DNA of 64,000 nucleotides from Legionella_C sp048541585 (GCF_048541585.1 NZ_CP183303.1:2852001-2916000), one strand, 5' to 3'; counted from the stretch's first letter, positions 25,133 through 34,241 are shown. The notes: generated from the sequence alone by a model not told the origin. Translations and numbers: made by a program.

Positions 25133-25519
25133 ATGAAAATAAAAAAAATAAGTGCTGCTTTATTATGCTCAGCTACCGTTCTTTTTACAGGTAGTTCTTT
25201 CGCTCAAAATCAAGAACTTACTTTAAATACTTTAAAGGGTTACGATTTGCCACCGCATCAAGCAGTAACCCTGAATGGGAGCTGGTTTAAAACGCGTGCT
25301 TTTCAATGTTCAGTTAGAGCAGAAAAATACGATCAGAATCCTCTTATAATCGAAGCAACAAAAAATCGTGCTGTAGTTAATGGCGTTATTTTACCAGAAG
25401 GTAATGTAATGACCGTATTAGTTAATGTTGGTGATAAAATGGAATTTGAATTAGACACTCGTGCCAAATTAGCTATTACAAACGACTCTGATCACTTAAT
25501 GAACATTCGTTGTGACTAA
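25133..25519 (+). CDS. Small exported protein, paralogue A
   Basis: 128 residues: signal peptide MKIKKISAALLCSATVLFTGSSFA, then a mature part with two cysteines (QCSVRAEK and IRCD at the end). It shares with the next gene YDLPP, TL, C-VR-EK, IEA, VNG-IL-EG and TN-SD-L-N--C, roughly one third identity by eye, so the two arose by tandem duplication. The pattern of short strands and an end-to-end Cys pair suggests a small beta-sandwich in the periplasm or outside. No family recognised; no catalytic motif seen. An AAGGAAT ribosome site precedes the ATG. Confidence 0.85.
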   Translation: MKIKKISAALLCSATVLFTGSSFAQNQELTLNTLKGYDLPPHQAVTLNGSWFKTRAFQCSVRAEKYDQNPLIIEATKNRAVVNGVILPEGNVMTVLVNVGDKMEFELDTRAKLAITNDSDHLMNIRCD

Positions 25520-25553
25520 TAATTAGACATTTTTTCAAAGTAGAGGTATTAAA

Positions 25554-25940
25554 ATGGTAAAAAAAATACAAGCCCTTTTGCTTTGTACAAGCGCTTTACT
25601 TAGTACAAGCTCTTTTGCAACTAATTTTGAATTATCAAAAGGTATATCAAAAGAATATGATTTGCCACCTGGCCAAGTACAAACACTTTCTAACTATCTT
25701 CCTTGGACAGTTACTGCAACTTGTAAAGTTAGAACAGAAAAAAATGCGAAAAGCGCAATTTATATTGAAGCCTTACAAAAGAAAGTTATTGTTAATGGCT
25801 TTATTTTAACTGAAGGTGAAACATTAAAAATAGTTGTTTCTCCTAATGAAAAAATAGAAATTGAAGCTGATGCACATGCTCAAGCTTATTTAACTAACCA
25901 AAGTGATCAATTAGTTAACCTTCATTGCAGTACAAAATAA
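25554..25940 (+). CDS. Small exported protein, paralogue B
   Basis: 128 residues, same length as its neighbour 34 bp upstream: signal peptide MVKKIQALLLCTSALLSTSSFA, YDLPPGQVQTLSNY, TATCKVRTEK, VNGFILTEGE, and the C-terminal TNQSDQLVNLHCSTK. The two cysteines are in the same places as in paralogue A. AGAGG lies before the ATG. Probably co-transcribed with paralogue A; a hairpin at 25948-25967 may end the transcript. Function unknown. Confidence 0.85.
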   Translation: MVKKIQALLLCTSALLSTSSFATNFELSKGISKEYDLPPGQVQTLSNYLPWTVTATCKVRTEKNAKSAIYIEALQKKVIVNGFILTEGETLKIVVSPNEKIEIEADAHAQAYLTNQSDQLVNLHCSTK

Positions 25941-25947
25941 ATTTTAT

Positions 25948-25967
25948 GTTGGGTCAATCGACCCAAC
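25948..25967. terminator. Hairpin after the exported-protein pair
   Basis: GTTGGGTC, loop AATC, GACCCAAC: perfect 8-bp stem 8 bases past the stop of paralogue B. The following sequence is TATTCTCAAAATTT, so the T-run is weak. Confidence 0.6.
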
Positions 25968-26035
25968 TATTCTCAAAATTTCACAAGTAACATACTTAAA
26001 ATTTTTAAAATTAATCCCCTAGTAAAGTCTGTTAT

Positions 26036-27289
26036 CTAGTTTTTACAAGAGTAACTAGGGTAAGCATTGATAATAGCTTTATAAATAGCAAGACTAAGTG
26101 GTTTAATTGCATCACCCATAGGCGAGTTTACCTCACCCTCACCTGCTTTATTATTTAAAGCAACAGCTACAGTTATATTATTGCAAGGACTAAAAAGATA
26201 CATAACTCTATAGCCTAGTGTACTTCCCTTATAACTCCAGTAGCGATTCTTAGTTTCTTTATCAAAAATATAGACAGCACCTAAACCAAAACCATTAGGT
26301 TCTTCTTGACTGACGGTTGGGATCGCTTGCCCAGACTGGGTAGAGATCACTTCCATTAATTCAGTTAAAGCGAGCTTTCGCTGATTATTATTAAAAAGTT
26401 CACCATGATACAATATTTGTACCCAACGAACGACATCTATTGTGTCCGAAATGATAGCCCCTGCCGCGCCAGCCCAGGTTAAATTATTACCAGTTGCATC
26501 CATTATTTCTTTCTTATCTTTGTCATAAAAATAACCATGGACCATGCGTGGCATCAGCTGCTGATAAATTGCATCAGCGTTTTTACCAGCTGCATAAAAA
26601 GTATTTTTTAATTGAAAAGGTATTAAAATACGTTCCTTTAATACTTCTGCAAATGGCATGTTAGTAACCTTTTCAATAATTAAACTTGCTAAAATATAAT
26701 TTGAATTTGAGTAGTTAAAATGTTTTCCCGCAGCAAGTGGTTTATCAGGATAAGCCCATTTTAATAACTCTTCATTTGACCATTGTTTCTTAAAATTTGC
26801 GCTAGCTGCAGCTTTATAAAATGCTTCATTAGTTGAATAATTGGGAATCCCACTAGTCATATTTAATAATTGTTTAATAGTAACACTTTTCCAATTTGGA
26901 TATTGGGGCAACCATTTTCCTAAATTATCATTAACTGATAATTTGCCTTCTGCTTCAAGTTGTAAAATAATTGCGGAAGTAAACGATTTAGTTATACTTC
27001 CAATTTCAAAAAGATTATTTTTAGTTATGGAAGCAGTGTAAGGTGGCCGACCAATAGTTCCTGAAAAATAACTATTAATGCTTCCTTTTAAACTACCAGT
27101 CTCACTAGGCATAAATACCGAAACAGCAACCCCGGTGACCTGCTCTTTTTTGCCAGTTGTTACTAAATAGTTATTAAGTAATTGTTGTATATTAGGTTCT
27201 AATTTTGTAACAGCGCTAGCTAGAGTTGTTTGATAAGTTGAGAAAATAAGAGTCAAACTAATAAAACCTAACGTAAAAATCCTTTTCAT
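26036..27289 (-). CDS. Serine beta-lactamase/D-Ala-D-Ala peptidase family hydrolase
   Basis: 417 residues with a signal peptide (MKRIFTLGFISLTLIFSTYQTTLA). Class C beta-lactamase fold: SITKSFTSA (S-x-x-K, about residues 96-99), YSNSNY (Y-x-N) and, near the C-terminus, a region ending YSCKN. Members include penicillin-binding protein 4*-like peptidases, esterases and true AmpC enzymes; sequence alone does not say which. AAGGA lies 6 bases before the ATG. It is monocistronic and convergent with the exported-protein pair. Confidence 0.88.
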   Translation of the reverse strand: MKRIFTLGFISLTLIFSTYQTTLASAVTKLEPNIQQLLNNYLVTTGKKEQVTGVAVSVFMPSETGSLKGSINSYFSGTIGRPPYTASITKNNLFEIGSITKSFTSAIILQLEAEGKLSVNDNLGKWLPQYPNWKSVTIKQLLNMTSGIPNYSTNEAFYKAAASANFKKQWSNEELLKWAYPDKPLAAGKHFNYSNSNYILASLIIEKVTNMPFAEVLKERILIPFQLKNTFYAAGKNADAIYQQLMPRMVHGYFYDKDKKEIMDATGNNLTWAGAAGAIISDTIDVVRWVQILYHGELFNNNQRKLALTELMEVISTQSGQAIPTVSQEEPNGFGLGAVYIFDKETKNRYWSYKGSTLGYRVMYLFSPCNNITVAVALNNKAGEGEVNSPMGDAIKPLSLAIYKAIINAYPSYSCKN

Positions 27290-27520
27290 ATCTTTTCCTT
27301 AATTTTTAAACCCTCATTAAACTACTAGTTTTTATACTTTAACTATCCTAGACTGGATTTATTGAATTAAACAGTAACTGCTTAATATTATTTAAATTTT
27401 AATTAGAGTACTACCTATACTCAAAAAGCTAAACAATTTGTAATAAGTATCATGTTTTTGGAAAGTAATTATTAATTTAATAGAAGTTTAATTTATTAAA
27501 TTTTAAAAAAGGATTTTACT

Positions 27521-28357
27521 ATGAGCTTAATTAAGCCAATGCATATTAATGCATCACCTACAGATTTAGCTGGTAATAATGGCTTAGGGCGTTATATTTT
27601 TTTAACTGGTTCAGAAGAAAGAGCAAAACAATTTAGCGAACGCTTTGCTGAACCAGTTATACGGGCGCACCCAAGGCAGCATAATTTATATTTAGGAAAA
27701 TTATTAAGCTCATACGGAACAATTGAAGTGGGTGCGATATCAACCGGAATGGGCGGTCCTAGTGCAGATATTATTATTAATGAATTAATTAGTTTAGGCG
27801 CACGTAGACTACTTCGTGTTGGAACTGCAGGCTCACTACAGCCCGATAAAATTAAAGTAGGTCATTTAGTTGTTGCAACTGGCGCGGTTAGAGATGATAA
27901 AGCGTCTTGGGACTATATCTATCCCGAATATCCAGCTGTTGCCTCCTTTGAATACCTCATTGCAGCTAGACAAGCTAGTAGCTCTGTAATAGACACACAT
28001 CCTATTCATTTTGGTATTGTTCATTCAAAAAGCTCTTTATATGCGCGCGAGTTTAGCTTGTCAATGTTACAAGATAACGATCAGTATATGCATAGCTTGC
28101 GCCTAGCAGGTGTATTAGCCTCTGAAATGGAATGTGCTCAACTATTTATATTAAGCTCTTTAATGAATGCCAAATTAAATAAGTTAGATTCACATGCTAT
28201 TTTAACTGGTTGTATTTTAGCTGTTGTAGGTGATGTTACCGCTTTTTCTGAGGCAGAAGAGATTATTACCAAAACTATCAACGCTGCAATAGAATTTAGT
28301 ATTAAAACAACAGAAGAAATGTTTTTAATTGATCAAAAATTAAAGTCTTTATTTTAA
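27521..28357 (+). CDS. Nucleoside phosphorylase (uridine phosphorylase type)
   Basis: 278 residues. PNP/UDP family motifs: GAISTGMGGPSADIIINELI, LLRVGTAGSLQPDKIKVGHLVVATGAVRDD (phosphate and base site), and LASEMECAQLFILSSL (ribose site Glu-Met-Glu). It catalyses reversible phosphorolysis of a nucleoside to base plus ribose-1-phosphate in the cytoplasm. The length and the VRDD segment favour uridine phosphorylase, but substrate choice is not proven. AAAGGA lies upstream of the ATG. Convergent with ppiB through a bidirectional terminator. Confidence 0.88.
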   Translation: MSLIKPMHINASPTDLAGNNGLGRYIFLTGSEERAKQFSERFAEPVIRAHPRQHNLYLGKLLSSYGTIEVGAISTGMGGPSADIIINELISLGARRLLRVGTAGSLQPDKIKVGHLVVATGAVRDDKASWDYIYPEYPAVASFEYLIAARQASSSVIDTHPIHFGIVHSKSSLYAREFSLSMLQDNDQYMHSLRLAGVLASEMECAQLFILSSLMNAKLNKLDSHAILTGCILAVVGDVTAFSEAEEIITKTINAAIEFSIKTTEEMFLIDQKLKSLF

Positions 28358-28381
28358 ATTACCTATTATGAAAATTGCGTT

Positions 28382-28405
28382 GCGACATAACTCTAGTTAT
28401 GTCGC
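28382..28405. terminator. Bidirectional hairpin terminator
   Basis: GCGACATAACT (28382-28392) and AGTTATGTCGC (28395-28405) are perfect complements. It lies between the convergent nucleoside phosphorylase and ppiB genes. T-rich but not pure T tracts follow on each strand. Confidence 0.7.
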
Positions 28406-28415
28406 CTTAATTTAA

Positions 28416-28907
28416 TTAAACTTCTTTAATTTCATTAATGGTAATGACTTCGGAAGGTACGTCAGCGTGACCTAAGCGATTACCAGTCTGTACTTTAGCA
28501 ATTTCATCAACAACATCCATCCCTTGTACTACTTCACCAAATACACAGTAACCATAGCCTTGAGCAAGTTCGTTTTGAAAGTTTAGAAAACTATTATCAA
28601 CTAGGTTAATAAAAAACTGTGCTGTAGCTGAGTGCGGATCAGAAGTTCTTGCCATAGAAATAGTGCCGCGTTTGTTTGGTTTAGCATTTTTAGCTTCATT
28701 TTTAATAGGCGTTTGCGTGGCTTTTGCAGACATATCTTCGGTTAATCCACCGCCCTGAATCATAAAGCCTGGGATGACACGATGGAAAATTGTATCATTG
28801 TAAAAACCTGAACGAACATAGCTAAGAAAATTTTGCACAGTACTAGGTGCTGTATCATCATGAAGCTGTAGCTGAATATCACCTTTTGAAGTAGAAATAA
28901 TGATCAT
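28416..28907 (-). CDS. ppiB: Peptidyl-prolyl cis-trans isomerase, cyclophilin type
   Basis: 163 residues, no signal peptide, so the cytoplasmic PpiB form. Cyclophilin motifs: FHRVIPGFMIQGGG, RGTISMARTSDPHSATAQFFINL and CVFGEVVQGMDVVDEIA. It speeds proline isomerisation in folding proteins. It follows tgt by 9 bp on the same strand. An AGGAGT ribosome site precedes the ATG. Confidence 0.96.
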   Translation of the reverse strand: MIIISTSKGDIQLQLHDDTAPSTVQNFLSYVRSGFYNDTIFHRVIPGFMIQGGGLTEDMSAKATQTPIKNEAKNAKPNKRGTISMARTSDPHSATAQFFINLVDNSFLNFQNELAQGYGYCVFGEVVQGMDVVDEIAKVQTGNRLGHADVPSEVITINEIKEV

Positions 28908-28916
28908 TAAAAACTC

Positions 28917-30071
28917 CTAAACGTTAGTCGCAATTAAATCGCGCATCTTAGCACAAACGTCATGCATTACGTGAATATTATGAATACTTGCCAATGCAGT
29001 AAAAAGATTTGTTTTTTGTTTAAATAAATGGTGAAGGGCTGCTTTAGAATAATTTTTACATGTATAACAAGTGCAGGTTGTCATAACAGGCGATAGATCA
29101 TCAGCATAGATGGCCTTTTTAATTTGTAAACGATGGTTACTAAATTCGCTAGCGAAACGCAACCAATTTTTTTCTTTAATAATTTCACCACAATACAAAG
29201 CTCCATGACGCGCATTGCGAGTTGGGGCAACACAATCAAACATATCAATCCCTTCTGCAACAACATCTAGTAAATCTTGTGGCGACATACCTACGCCCAT
29301 AGTATAACGTGGCTTATTTTCCGGAAGGAACTCTCTCACCCAGCGGATTACTTCGACGGTTTTATTCATATCAAAACCAACTGTCTCACCACCTATAGCA
29401 ATACCATCAGTATTCATAGAAGCTACATACTGAGCACTTTCTCGCCGTAAATCAGCATGGATTCCACCCTGTATTATGCCAAATAAAGCTTGGGAAAAAC
29501 CATAAATAGAATTTGGATACTCAGCGTGATAATTGATTGACTGCTTTAGCCAGCGATGCGTACGCGCCATAATATGTTGTACTTCCTCACGCGAGCAATC
29601 ATCAGGCGTGCATTGATCAAAGGCCATAATGATATCGGCGCCAATAATCTTTTGGGTAGCCAACGACATTTCTGGCGTCATATGGATAATACGGTCTGTA
29701 GAAGGTAATTTAAAATGAGCGCCTTCTTCATCAATAGAGCAAATCTCTTTATTTTTAGATAAGCTAAAAACTTGAAATCCACCACTATCAGTTAACATAG
29801 GGCCATGCCAGCCCATAAAAGGATGCATACCACCGGCTTGTTTAATAATATCCATGCCAGGCGCACAAAGCATATGATAGGTGTTACCACCTAAAATAAT
29901 CTGGCTGCCAGCAGCTTTTAATTCGCTTACAGTCATATTATTGACACCAGCCCGCGTTCCTACAGGCATAAAAGTGGGTGTCATAAAGTCACCATGAGCT
30001 GTAGTTATTGTTGTAATACGAGCATGTGTGTATCGATGTTTATGAATTACTTTGCAGGTAAAGCTTGTCAT
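28917..30071 (-). CDS. tgt: tRNA-guanine transglycosylase
   Basis: 384 residues. Exchanges guanine-34 for preQ1 in GUN-decoding tRNAs on the way to queuosine. Motifs: MPVGTRAGVNNMTVSEL, HGPMLTDSGGFQVFSL (general acid/base Asp), GVGMSPQDLLDVVAEGIDMFDCVAPTRNARHG (nucleophile Asp), and zinc ligands CTCYTC with the later His. Usual tgt genes sit beside queA and yajC; this one instead precedes ppiB, and queH is 9 kb away. The segment GIAIGGETVGFD differs somewhat from the common GGLSVGE, so it may be a second Tgt lineage. Confidence 0.94.
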   Translation of the reverse strand: MTSFTCKVIHKHRYTHARITTITTAHGDFMTPTFMPVGTRAGVNNMTVSELKAAGSQIILGGNTYHMLCAPGMDIIKQAGGMHPFMGWHGPMLTDSGGFQVFSLSKNKEICSIDEEGAHFKLPSTDRIIHMTPEMSLATQKIIGADIIMAFDQCTPDDCSREEVQHIMARTHRWLKQSINYHAEYPNSIYGFSQALFGIIQGGIHADLRRESAQYVASMNTDGIAIGGETVGFDMNKTVEVIRWVREFLPENKPRYTMGVGMSPQDLLDVVAEGIDMFDCVAPTRNARHGALYCGEIIKEKNWLRFASEFSNHRLQIKKAIYADDLSPVMTTCTCYTCKNYSKAALHHLFKQKTNLFTALASIHNIHVMHDVCAKMRDLIATNV

Positions 30072-30117
30072 TGATTTAAACCACTAAAGACTGAATGCTA
30101 CAGTAAAAATTAACGTG

Positions 30118-30621
30118 CTAGGTTTGTTTATTTCGCTTTGCATTTATATAAAGAAATACTGCTGTGCTAAGTATACAAATAAAATATAAAGCAGCCCAGG
30201 CTGGCATCGATAAACCGAGCAGTTGCCAATTTATTTCAGCACAATCAGCAGCTCCCCAAAATAAAGCATGTAAAATATCGCGCCAAGGAAAATAACGCAT
30301 CAATACATCTAAGCCTGGTAAACAAGCAGGCATTTGATCATGAGGCAATGATTGTAACCAAAGTTGACGACCAGCAAAATATAAACCAGCTAAGGCAATA
30401 ATAATTTGCAAGCTTGTAATAAAGCGTTGTATAAATAACCGGCTAGTAAAAATAGCTATAAAGCAGAAAAATAATTCCAAAAGAACGCATAATCTTTGCA
30501 TTAAACATAGAGGACAAGGCTGCATACCTTCTATGTATTGGAAATAAATTGAAGCAAGCAATACGCCTAAACTAATTAAAAGGAGTAAACTCTGCCAGTA
30601 GCGATAATTATAAATAGTCAT
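30118..30621 (-). CDS. dsbB: Disulfide bond formation protein B
   Basis: 167 residues with four membrane helices. The first periplasmic loop has the CPLC redox pair (MQPCPLCLMQR); the second loop has the other pair (PACLPGLD and ADCAEIN). DsbB reoxidises DsbA and passes electrons to quinone in the inner membrane. It overlaps the cytochrome c5 gene by 4 bp. Confidence 0.95.
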   Translation of the reverse strand: MTIYNYRYWQSLLLLISLGVLLASIYFQYIEGMQPCPLCLMQRLCVLLELFFCFIAIFTSRLFIQRFITSLQIIIALAGLYFAGRQLWLQSLPHDQMPACLPGLDVLMRYFPWRDILHALFWGAADCAEINWQLLGLSMPAWAALYFICILSTAVFLYINAKRNKQT

Positions 30622-31043
30622 GATCGAGGTAACATATATAAAATAGCATTTTTAATATCCTCTTCGCTACATTCTACACAAGTTCCCTTTGGTGGCATAG
30701 CATTAAGGCCCTTAATTGCTGAAGCAGTTAAACCATCTATCTTTTTTTCCATACGTGGCTTCCAATCAGCTTGGCGAAATTTTGGAGCCCCCGCCAGACC
30801 ATTTTGGTGACACGTTATACAATATTTTTCATAAGTTGCTTGTCCAGGCTCCTCTTTTTTTGTAGCAACTTGGGTCTGGGTAGAAGATTGCTTTGCTTTT
30901 TGCATATCAGCTGGTGACTCTTCTATTTTAACCTGACCAATAGGCTTAATACGCTCTATAATTTGCTGACGATCGAAATCATTAACATTATCAGCAAAGC
31001 ACCATTTCATTACTAGAATTAAAAGTAGCAGAGCGATGCGCAT
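30618..31043 (-). CDS. Cytochrome c5-type periplasmic cytochrome
   Basis: 141 residues. A signal peptide (MRIALLLLILVMKWCFA), a charged spacer with several Lys/Gln, then a class I heme domain with YEKYCITCHQNGLAGAPKF (C-x-x-C-H) and axial Met in LNAMPPKGTCVEC. The second Cys pair (CVEC) is typical of the c5 group. It carries electrons in the periplasm, probably toward a terminal oxidase. It begins a two-gene unit with dsbB. Confidence 0.92.
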   Translation of the reverse strand: MRIALLLLILVMKWCFADNVNDFDRQQIIERIKPIGQVKIEESPADMQKAKQSSTQTQVATKKEEPGQATYEKYCITCHQNGLAGAPKFRQADWKPRMEKKIDGLTASAIKGLNAMPPKGTCVECSEEDIKNAILYMLPRS

Positions 31044-31220
31044 ATGGATCCTTAATAATCAATTATAAAATAATAACTACAACTACCGCTAATTTCCAGT
31101 CAAAACATCATCCATCGCATTTTCTAGGTGGATTCTTCTTTGGAATTTATAATTCATTGCTCATTGAAAATTAAATTAAGGTATAATTATTTATTCTTAC
31201 GCTTAATTAGTGAAGTTAGA

Positions 31221-31904
31221 ATGATGAGCGATAAAAAACCAATTGTTTTAATTGCAGCACCTGAAATATTAGCAATACCTGTAAAAGAAAATCATGAAGA
31301 GCTTATTGATATAAAAGATAATGCAAATATTGTGATTGGTCCTTCACCAGAAATACCAAATAACACTGATTACACTAAAATGAGGAAAGAAGTTTATCGA
31401 CGCTTATTAAAAGCGCAATCCTTATTACCCCAAGGCTTACGTTTTTGTCTGTATGAAGGTTATCGCAGCTTAGCATTACAAAAACTATTATTTGAAGAAC
31501 GCTATAAGAAAATTACCAAACAACATCTTTCGTGGTCGCATGAACAAATTTTTAATGAAACGATGAAACTTGTCTCACCTGTAATTAATCTTGATGGCAG
31601 CTTAAATATTCCTCCTCATACTACAGGCGCGGCTATTGACGTTTATTTAGTTGATGAACAAGGCAGCCCAATTGACATGGGGATTCACCCAAAAGATTGG
31701 GTAGAGGATACAGATGCTTTATATTCTGCTACGAGTTGTCCGCTAATCAGTAAAAAAGCGCAAGCAAATCGAAATTTAATGAGCAGCGTTTTACATGAAG
31801 CGGGCTTTATTAATTACCCTACCGAATATTGGCATTGGTCCTACGGTGATCGCTATTGGGCTTACATGACTAAGCAGCACTATGCTATTTATGACAGTAT
31901 TTAA
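31221..31904 (+). CDS. D-alanyl-D-alanine dipeptidase, VanX type
   Basis: 227 residues from the ATG at 31221. The frame extends to 31128, but the family begins near here; ATG at 31224 is equally possible. Zinc-peptidase motifs: PHTTGAAIDV gives His-133 and Asp-140, and EYWHWSYGDRYWA gives catalytic Glu-202 and zinc His-205. LYEGYRSLALQ supplies the conserved Arg. No signal peptide, so cytoplasmic. The family splits D-Ala-D-Ala; in organisms without van genes it probably serves D-Ala recycling. Monocistronic, ending in a shared terminator. Confidence 0.92.
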   Translation: MMSDKKPIVLIAAPEILAIPVKENHEELIDIKDNANIVIGPSPEIPNNTDYTKMRKEVYRRLLKAQSLLPQGLRFCLYEGYRSLALQKLLFEERYKKITKQHLSWSHEQIFNETMKLVSPVINLDGSLNIPPHTTGAAIDVYLVDEQGSPIDMGIHPKDWVEDTDALYSATSCPLISKKAQANRNLMSSVLHEAGFINYPTEYWHWSYGDRYWAYMTKQHYAIYDSI

Positions 31905-31925
31905 TAGGATTAAATGACTTAGAGC

Positions 31926-31951
31926 ACTGCTTTTATAATTATAAAAGCAGT
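31926..31951. terminator. Bidirectional terminator
   Basis: ACTGCTTTTAT (31926-31936), loop AATT, ATAAAAGCAGT (31941-31951): perfect 11-bp stem. It lies after the dipeptidase stop and overlaps the stop codon of the convergent response-regulator gene. Confidence 0.75.
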
Positions 31952-32943
31952 AACTCTTCAGCATCAATTTCTTCAAGATGATGGTAGAAAGAGAATAATT
32001 TTTCTTTGCAAATGTTTAGCAATGATTCTTTACTGTAAGAATACCAATAAGTTTTATCTGCTATAAGCTGATTTGCTGGTAATAGACTAGTTAACCATTC
32101 TTGATTTTGTTTATCTTTAGGTAACGTAATATAAGGAATTTTTTCACCGCTGCTTAATAATTGGATTAATTCATCACTGGCTCCGTAGTCACGAGCAATG
32201 TTTAAGTAAAACATACGATCCGCTTCACTTTTCACCACTAAAAAACTAATTTGAGCATCGTGATCTAGCAGTAAAAAACTGCCTGTACTATCAACTAAAT
32301 AAAACTCTACGATGCCTTTATCCTGGCATAGCTCTTTAAAGAAAGTTACAAATTCATTATCTTGTAAGCAAGCTGGTATCTGTAATGGCGAATCTTGGTA
32401 TATAGTCTTTGACATCGCTTGAAAATATTGCCATTGTAAATCGTTAATCCGCTTAGTAATTAAATCAGCTATATTGGGATCGCTTTTATAAATATAGCCA
32501 TCAATTAATCCAGCATGAAAAGCTTCTACTGCCAATTGCTCATCTTTTTTACCAATTAATAACAATTTTTTAATGGCTGTCTCTTTGATTGTTTCACAAA
32601 ATTCTAAGCCATTCATGTCAGACATATCATAATCAACCACTATAACTGAAATTTCATTAAAGCGTTGTGGATTATAAATTTCTGAATGAATGACAGTATG
32701 AATCCCTTTCTTATTTATATCGTTATTTAATTTAGTATAACCTTCTATATATCGATTCTTAAGGGTTGCAAGCTCAATATATTTTTTTTGAATATAATTT
32801 AGGGCATCAAAAGGAGCGTCAAAAACTCGATAAGCTAGCCACTCATCAAGCTGTAGTACGAAATTAAGTAGAAAGTCCCGGCTATCATCGACAAATAAAG
32901 CAGTAGTGGGAAAATAGCAAGCTGGTATTAAGGAATGTTGCAT
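31939..32943 (-). CDS. Orphan response regulator with unknown output domain
   Basis: 334 residues. The N-terminal receiver domain has acid pair Asp19-Asp20 (LFVDDSRDF), phospho-acceptor Asp-104 (VIVVDYDMSDMNGLEF) and Lys-153 (DGYIYKSD). The switch Thr/Ser after strand 4 is replaced by Gly (LLLIGKKD), and an insertion of about 40 residues separates the acid pair from Asp-104. After residue 170 an unrecognised domain follows, with no helix-turn-helix, GGDEF or HD motif seen. No histidine kinase is next to it. LqsR-like regulators of Legionella have similar size, but identity with them is not claimed. It ends EELLLL. Confidence 0.8.
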   Translation of the reverse strand: MQHSLIPACYFPTTALFVDDSRDFLLNFVLQLDEWLAYRVFDAPFDALNYIQKKYIELATLKNRYIEGYTKLNNDINKKGIHTVIHSEIYNPQRFNEISVIVVDYDMSDMNGLEFCETIKETAIKKLLLIGKKDEQLAVEAFHAGLIDGYIYKSDPNIADLITKRINDLQWQYFQAMSKTIYQDSPLQIPACLQDNEFVTFFKELCQDKGIVEFYLVDSTGSFLLLDHDAQISFLVVKSEADRMFYLNIARDYGASDELIQLLSSGEKIPYITLPKDKQNQEWLTSLLPANQLIADKTYWYSYSKESLLNICKEKLFSFYHHLEEIDAEELLLL

Positions 32944-33311
32944 AGCTCCTCCTGAGCAAAGCGTTCTAATTATACTAAAACACGCATCCTCTGCTTTTAT
33001 TTAGTAAAGCATTAAGTTAATTGCAACCTAGTGGAGTTAATTTAAAGACATATAACGCCGCCAAGTACTGCTATTTAATTAACTATTAGCAAAGCCTTAT
33101 AAAAATAATAAATCATTTTTACAACTTGTTTATAAAAATACCACATATAGCTAATATTTCAACCATAATTCGCTAATTTTCATAAATTAGTTAAAAAATT
33201 ATTTTATTAAGGTTATTAAATAAGCCTTTTACTCGTTTTTTTTAAATAATTTCTTTATTGTTCCGTCCTAGCCTATTAAAATGATATTTTTTTGTAACCT
33301 CTGATTCTTTA
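32944..33311. other. Divergent promoter region, response regulator/hemC
   Basis: About 368 bp, strongly AT-rich. It must hold the promoters of the response regulator (-) and of hemCDXY (+). I see no clear operator, gene or repeat. Confidence 0.5.
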
Positions 33312-34241
33312 ATGACAATGACTAAAAAGATATTACATATCGCAACACGGCAAAGCCCGCTTGCTCTTTGGCAAGCTAATTTCATTGCAGACTTAATTAA
33401 GGCTAAAAGACCTGATATTTCTGTTGAATTATTACCCATGGTGACCTCAGGGGATAAATTTAGTAAAGGTAAATTACAAGCTATAGGAGGAAAAGGTTTA
33501 TTTGTTAAAGAGCTTGAAGAAGCCTTATTAGATAAACGCGCTGATTTAGCTGTTCATTCTATGAAAGATGTACCCGCTGAACTACCAGACGGTTTAGAAT
33601 TAATGGCAATTTGCAAACGTGAAAATCCGTATGATGTATTTATTAGTCGTACAGGATGTAAATTAGCCGAACTTCCAGCAGGAAGTATTATTGGTACAGC
33701 AAGCCTAAGACGCCAATCACAATTGCTAGCTTTTCGGCCCGATTTAACAGTTAAAGTTTTACGAGGAAATGTCAACACACGTTTAAGTAAATTACATAAT
33801 GGCGAATATGATGGTGCTATTTTGGCAGCCGCTGGTTTAATTCGTATGGATATGCAACATATCATTACCGAGCCATTAGCCGAATCTTGGATGCTACCAG
33901 CATGTGGTCAAGGCGCATTAGGTATTGAAGCACGATCAGATGATGAAGAATTAAAAGTAATTTTAAATGAATTAAATGACCCCTTAACAGCAATTTGTGT
34001 TAATACTGAACGTCAAGTTAATGCGTTGTTAGGTGGTAATTGCCACGTTCCCCTTGCTGTTTTTTGTCAAGAAAAAAATGAAGAAAGCTTATTATTACAA
34101 GCTAAGGTTTTAACATTAGATGGTAAAACCACTATTTATGAAGCGCAAGAAGGTACAAAAGATGAAGCACCATCTTTAGCAAAACAAGTTGTCGATAAAT
34201 TATTATCAAAAGGAGCTCGTGAACTACTTGCCATGTCATGA
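33312..34241 (+). CDS. hemC: Porphobilinogen deaminase (hydroxymethylbilane synthase)
   Basis: 309 residues, usual length. Joins four porphobilinogens into hydroxymethylbilane using a covalent dipyrromethane cofactor. Motifs: IATRQSPLALWQANFI, KDVPAELPDGLEL, TASLRRQSQLLA, RGNVNTRLSKL, GQGALGIEAR, and the cofactor Cys in ALLGGNCHVPLAV. Two in-frame ATGs (33312, 33318) are possible starts. It overlaps hemD by 4 bp as the first gene of hemCDXY. Confidence 0.97.
   Translation: MTMTKKILHIATRQSPLALWQANFIADLIKAKRPDISVELLPMVTSGDKFSKGKLQAIGGKGLFVKELEEALLDKRADLAVHSMKDVPAELPDGLELMAICKRENPYDVFISRTGCKLAELPAGSIIGTASLRRQSQLLAFRPDLTVKVLRGNVNTRLSKLHNGEYDGAILAAAGLIRMDMQHIITEPLAESWMLPACGQGALGIEARSDDEELKVILNELNDPLTAICVNTERQVNALLGGNCHVPLAVFCQEKNEESLLLQAKVLTLDGKTTIYEAQEGTKDEAPSLAKQVVDKLLSKGARELLAMS

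Noticed and set aside
27476..27495. Two TTTAAT repeats 11 bp apart upstream of the nucleoside phosphorylase, like a PmrA box
   Set aside because: No -10 element can fit between it and the start codon, and both half-sites match poorly outside TTAAT.
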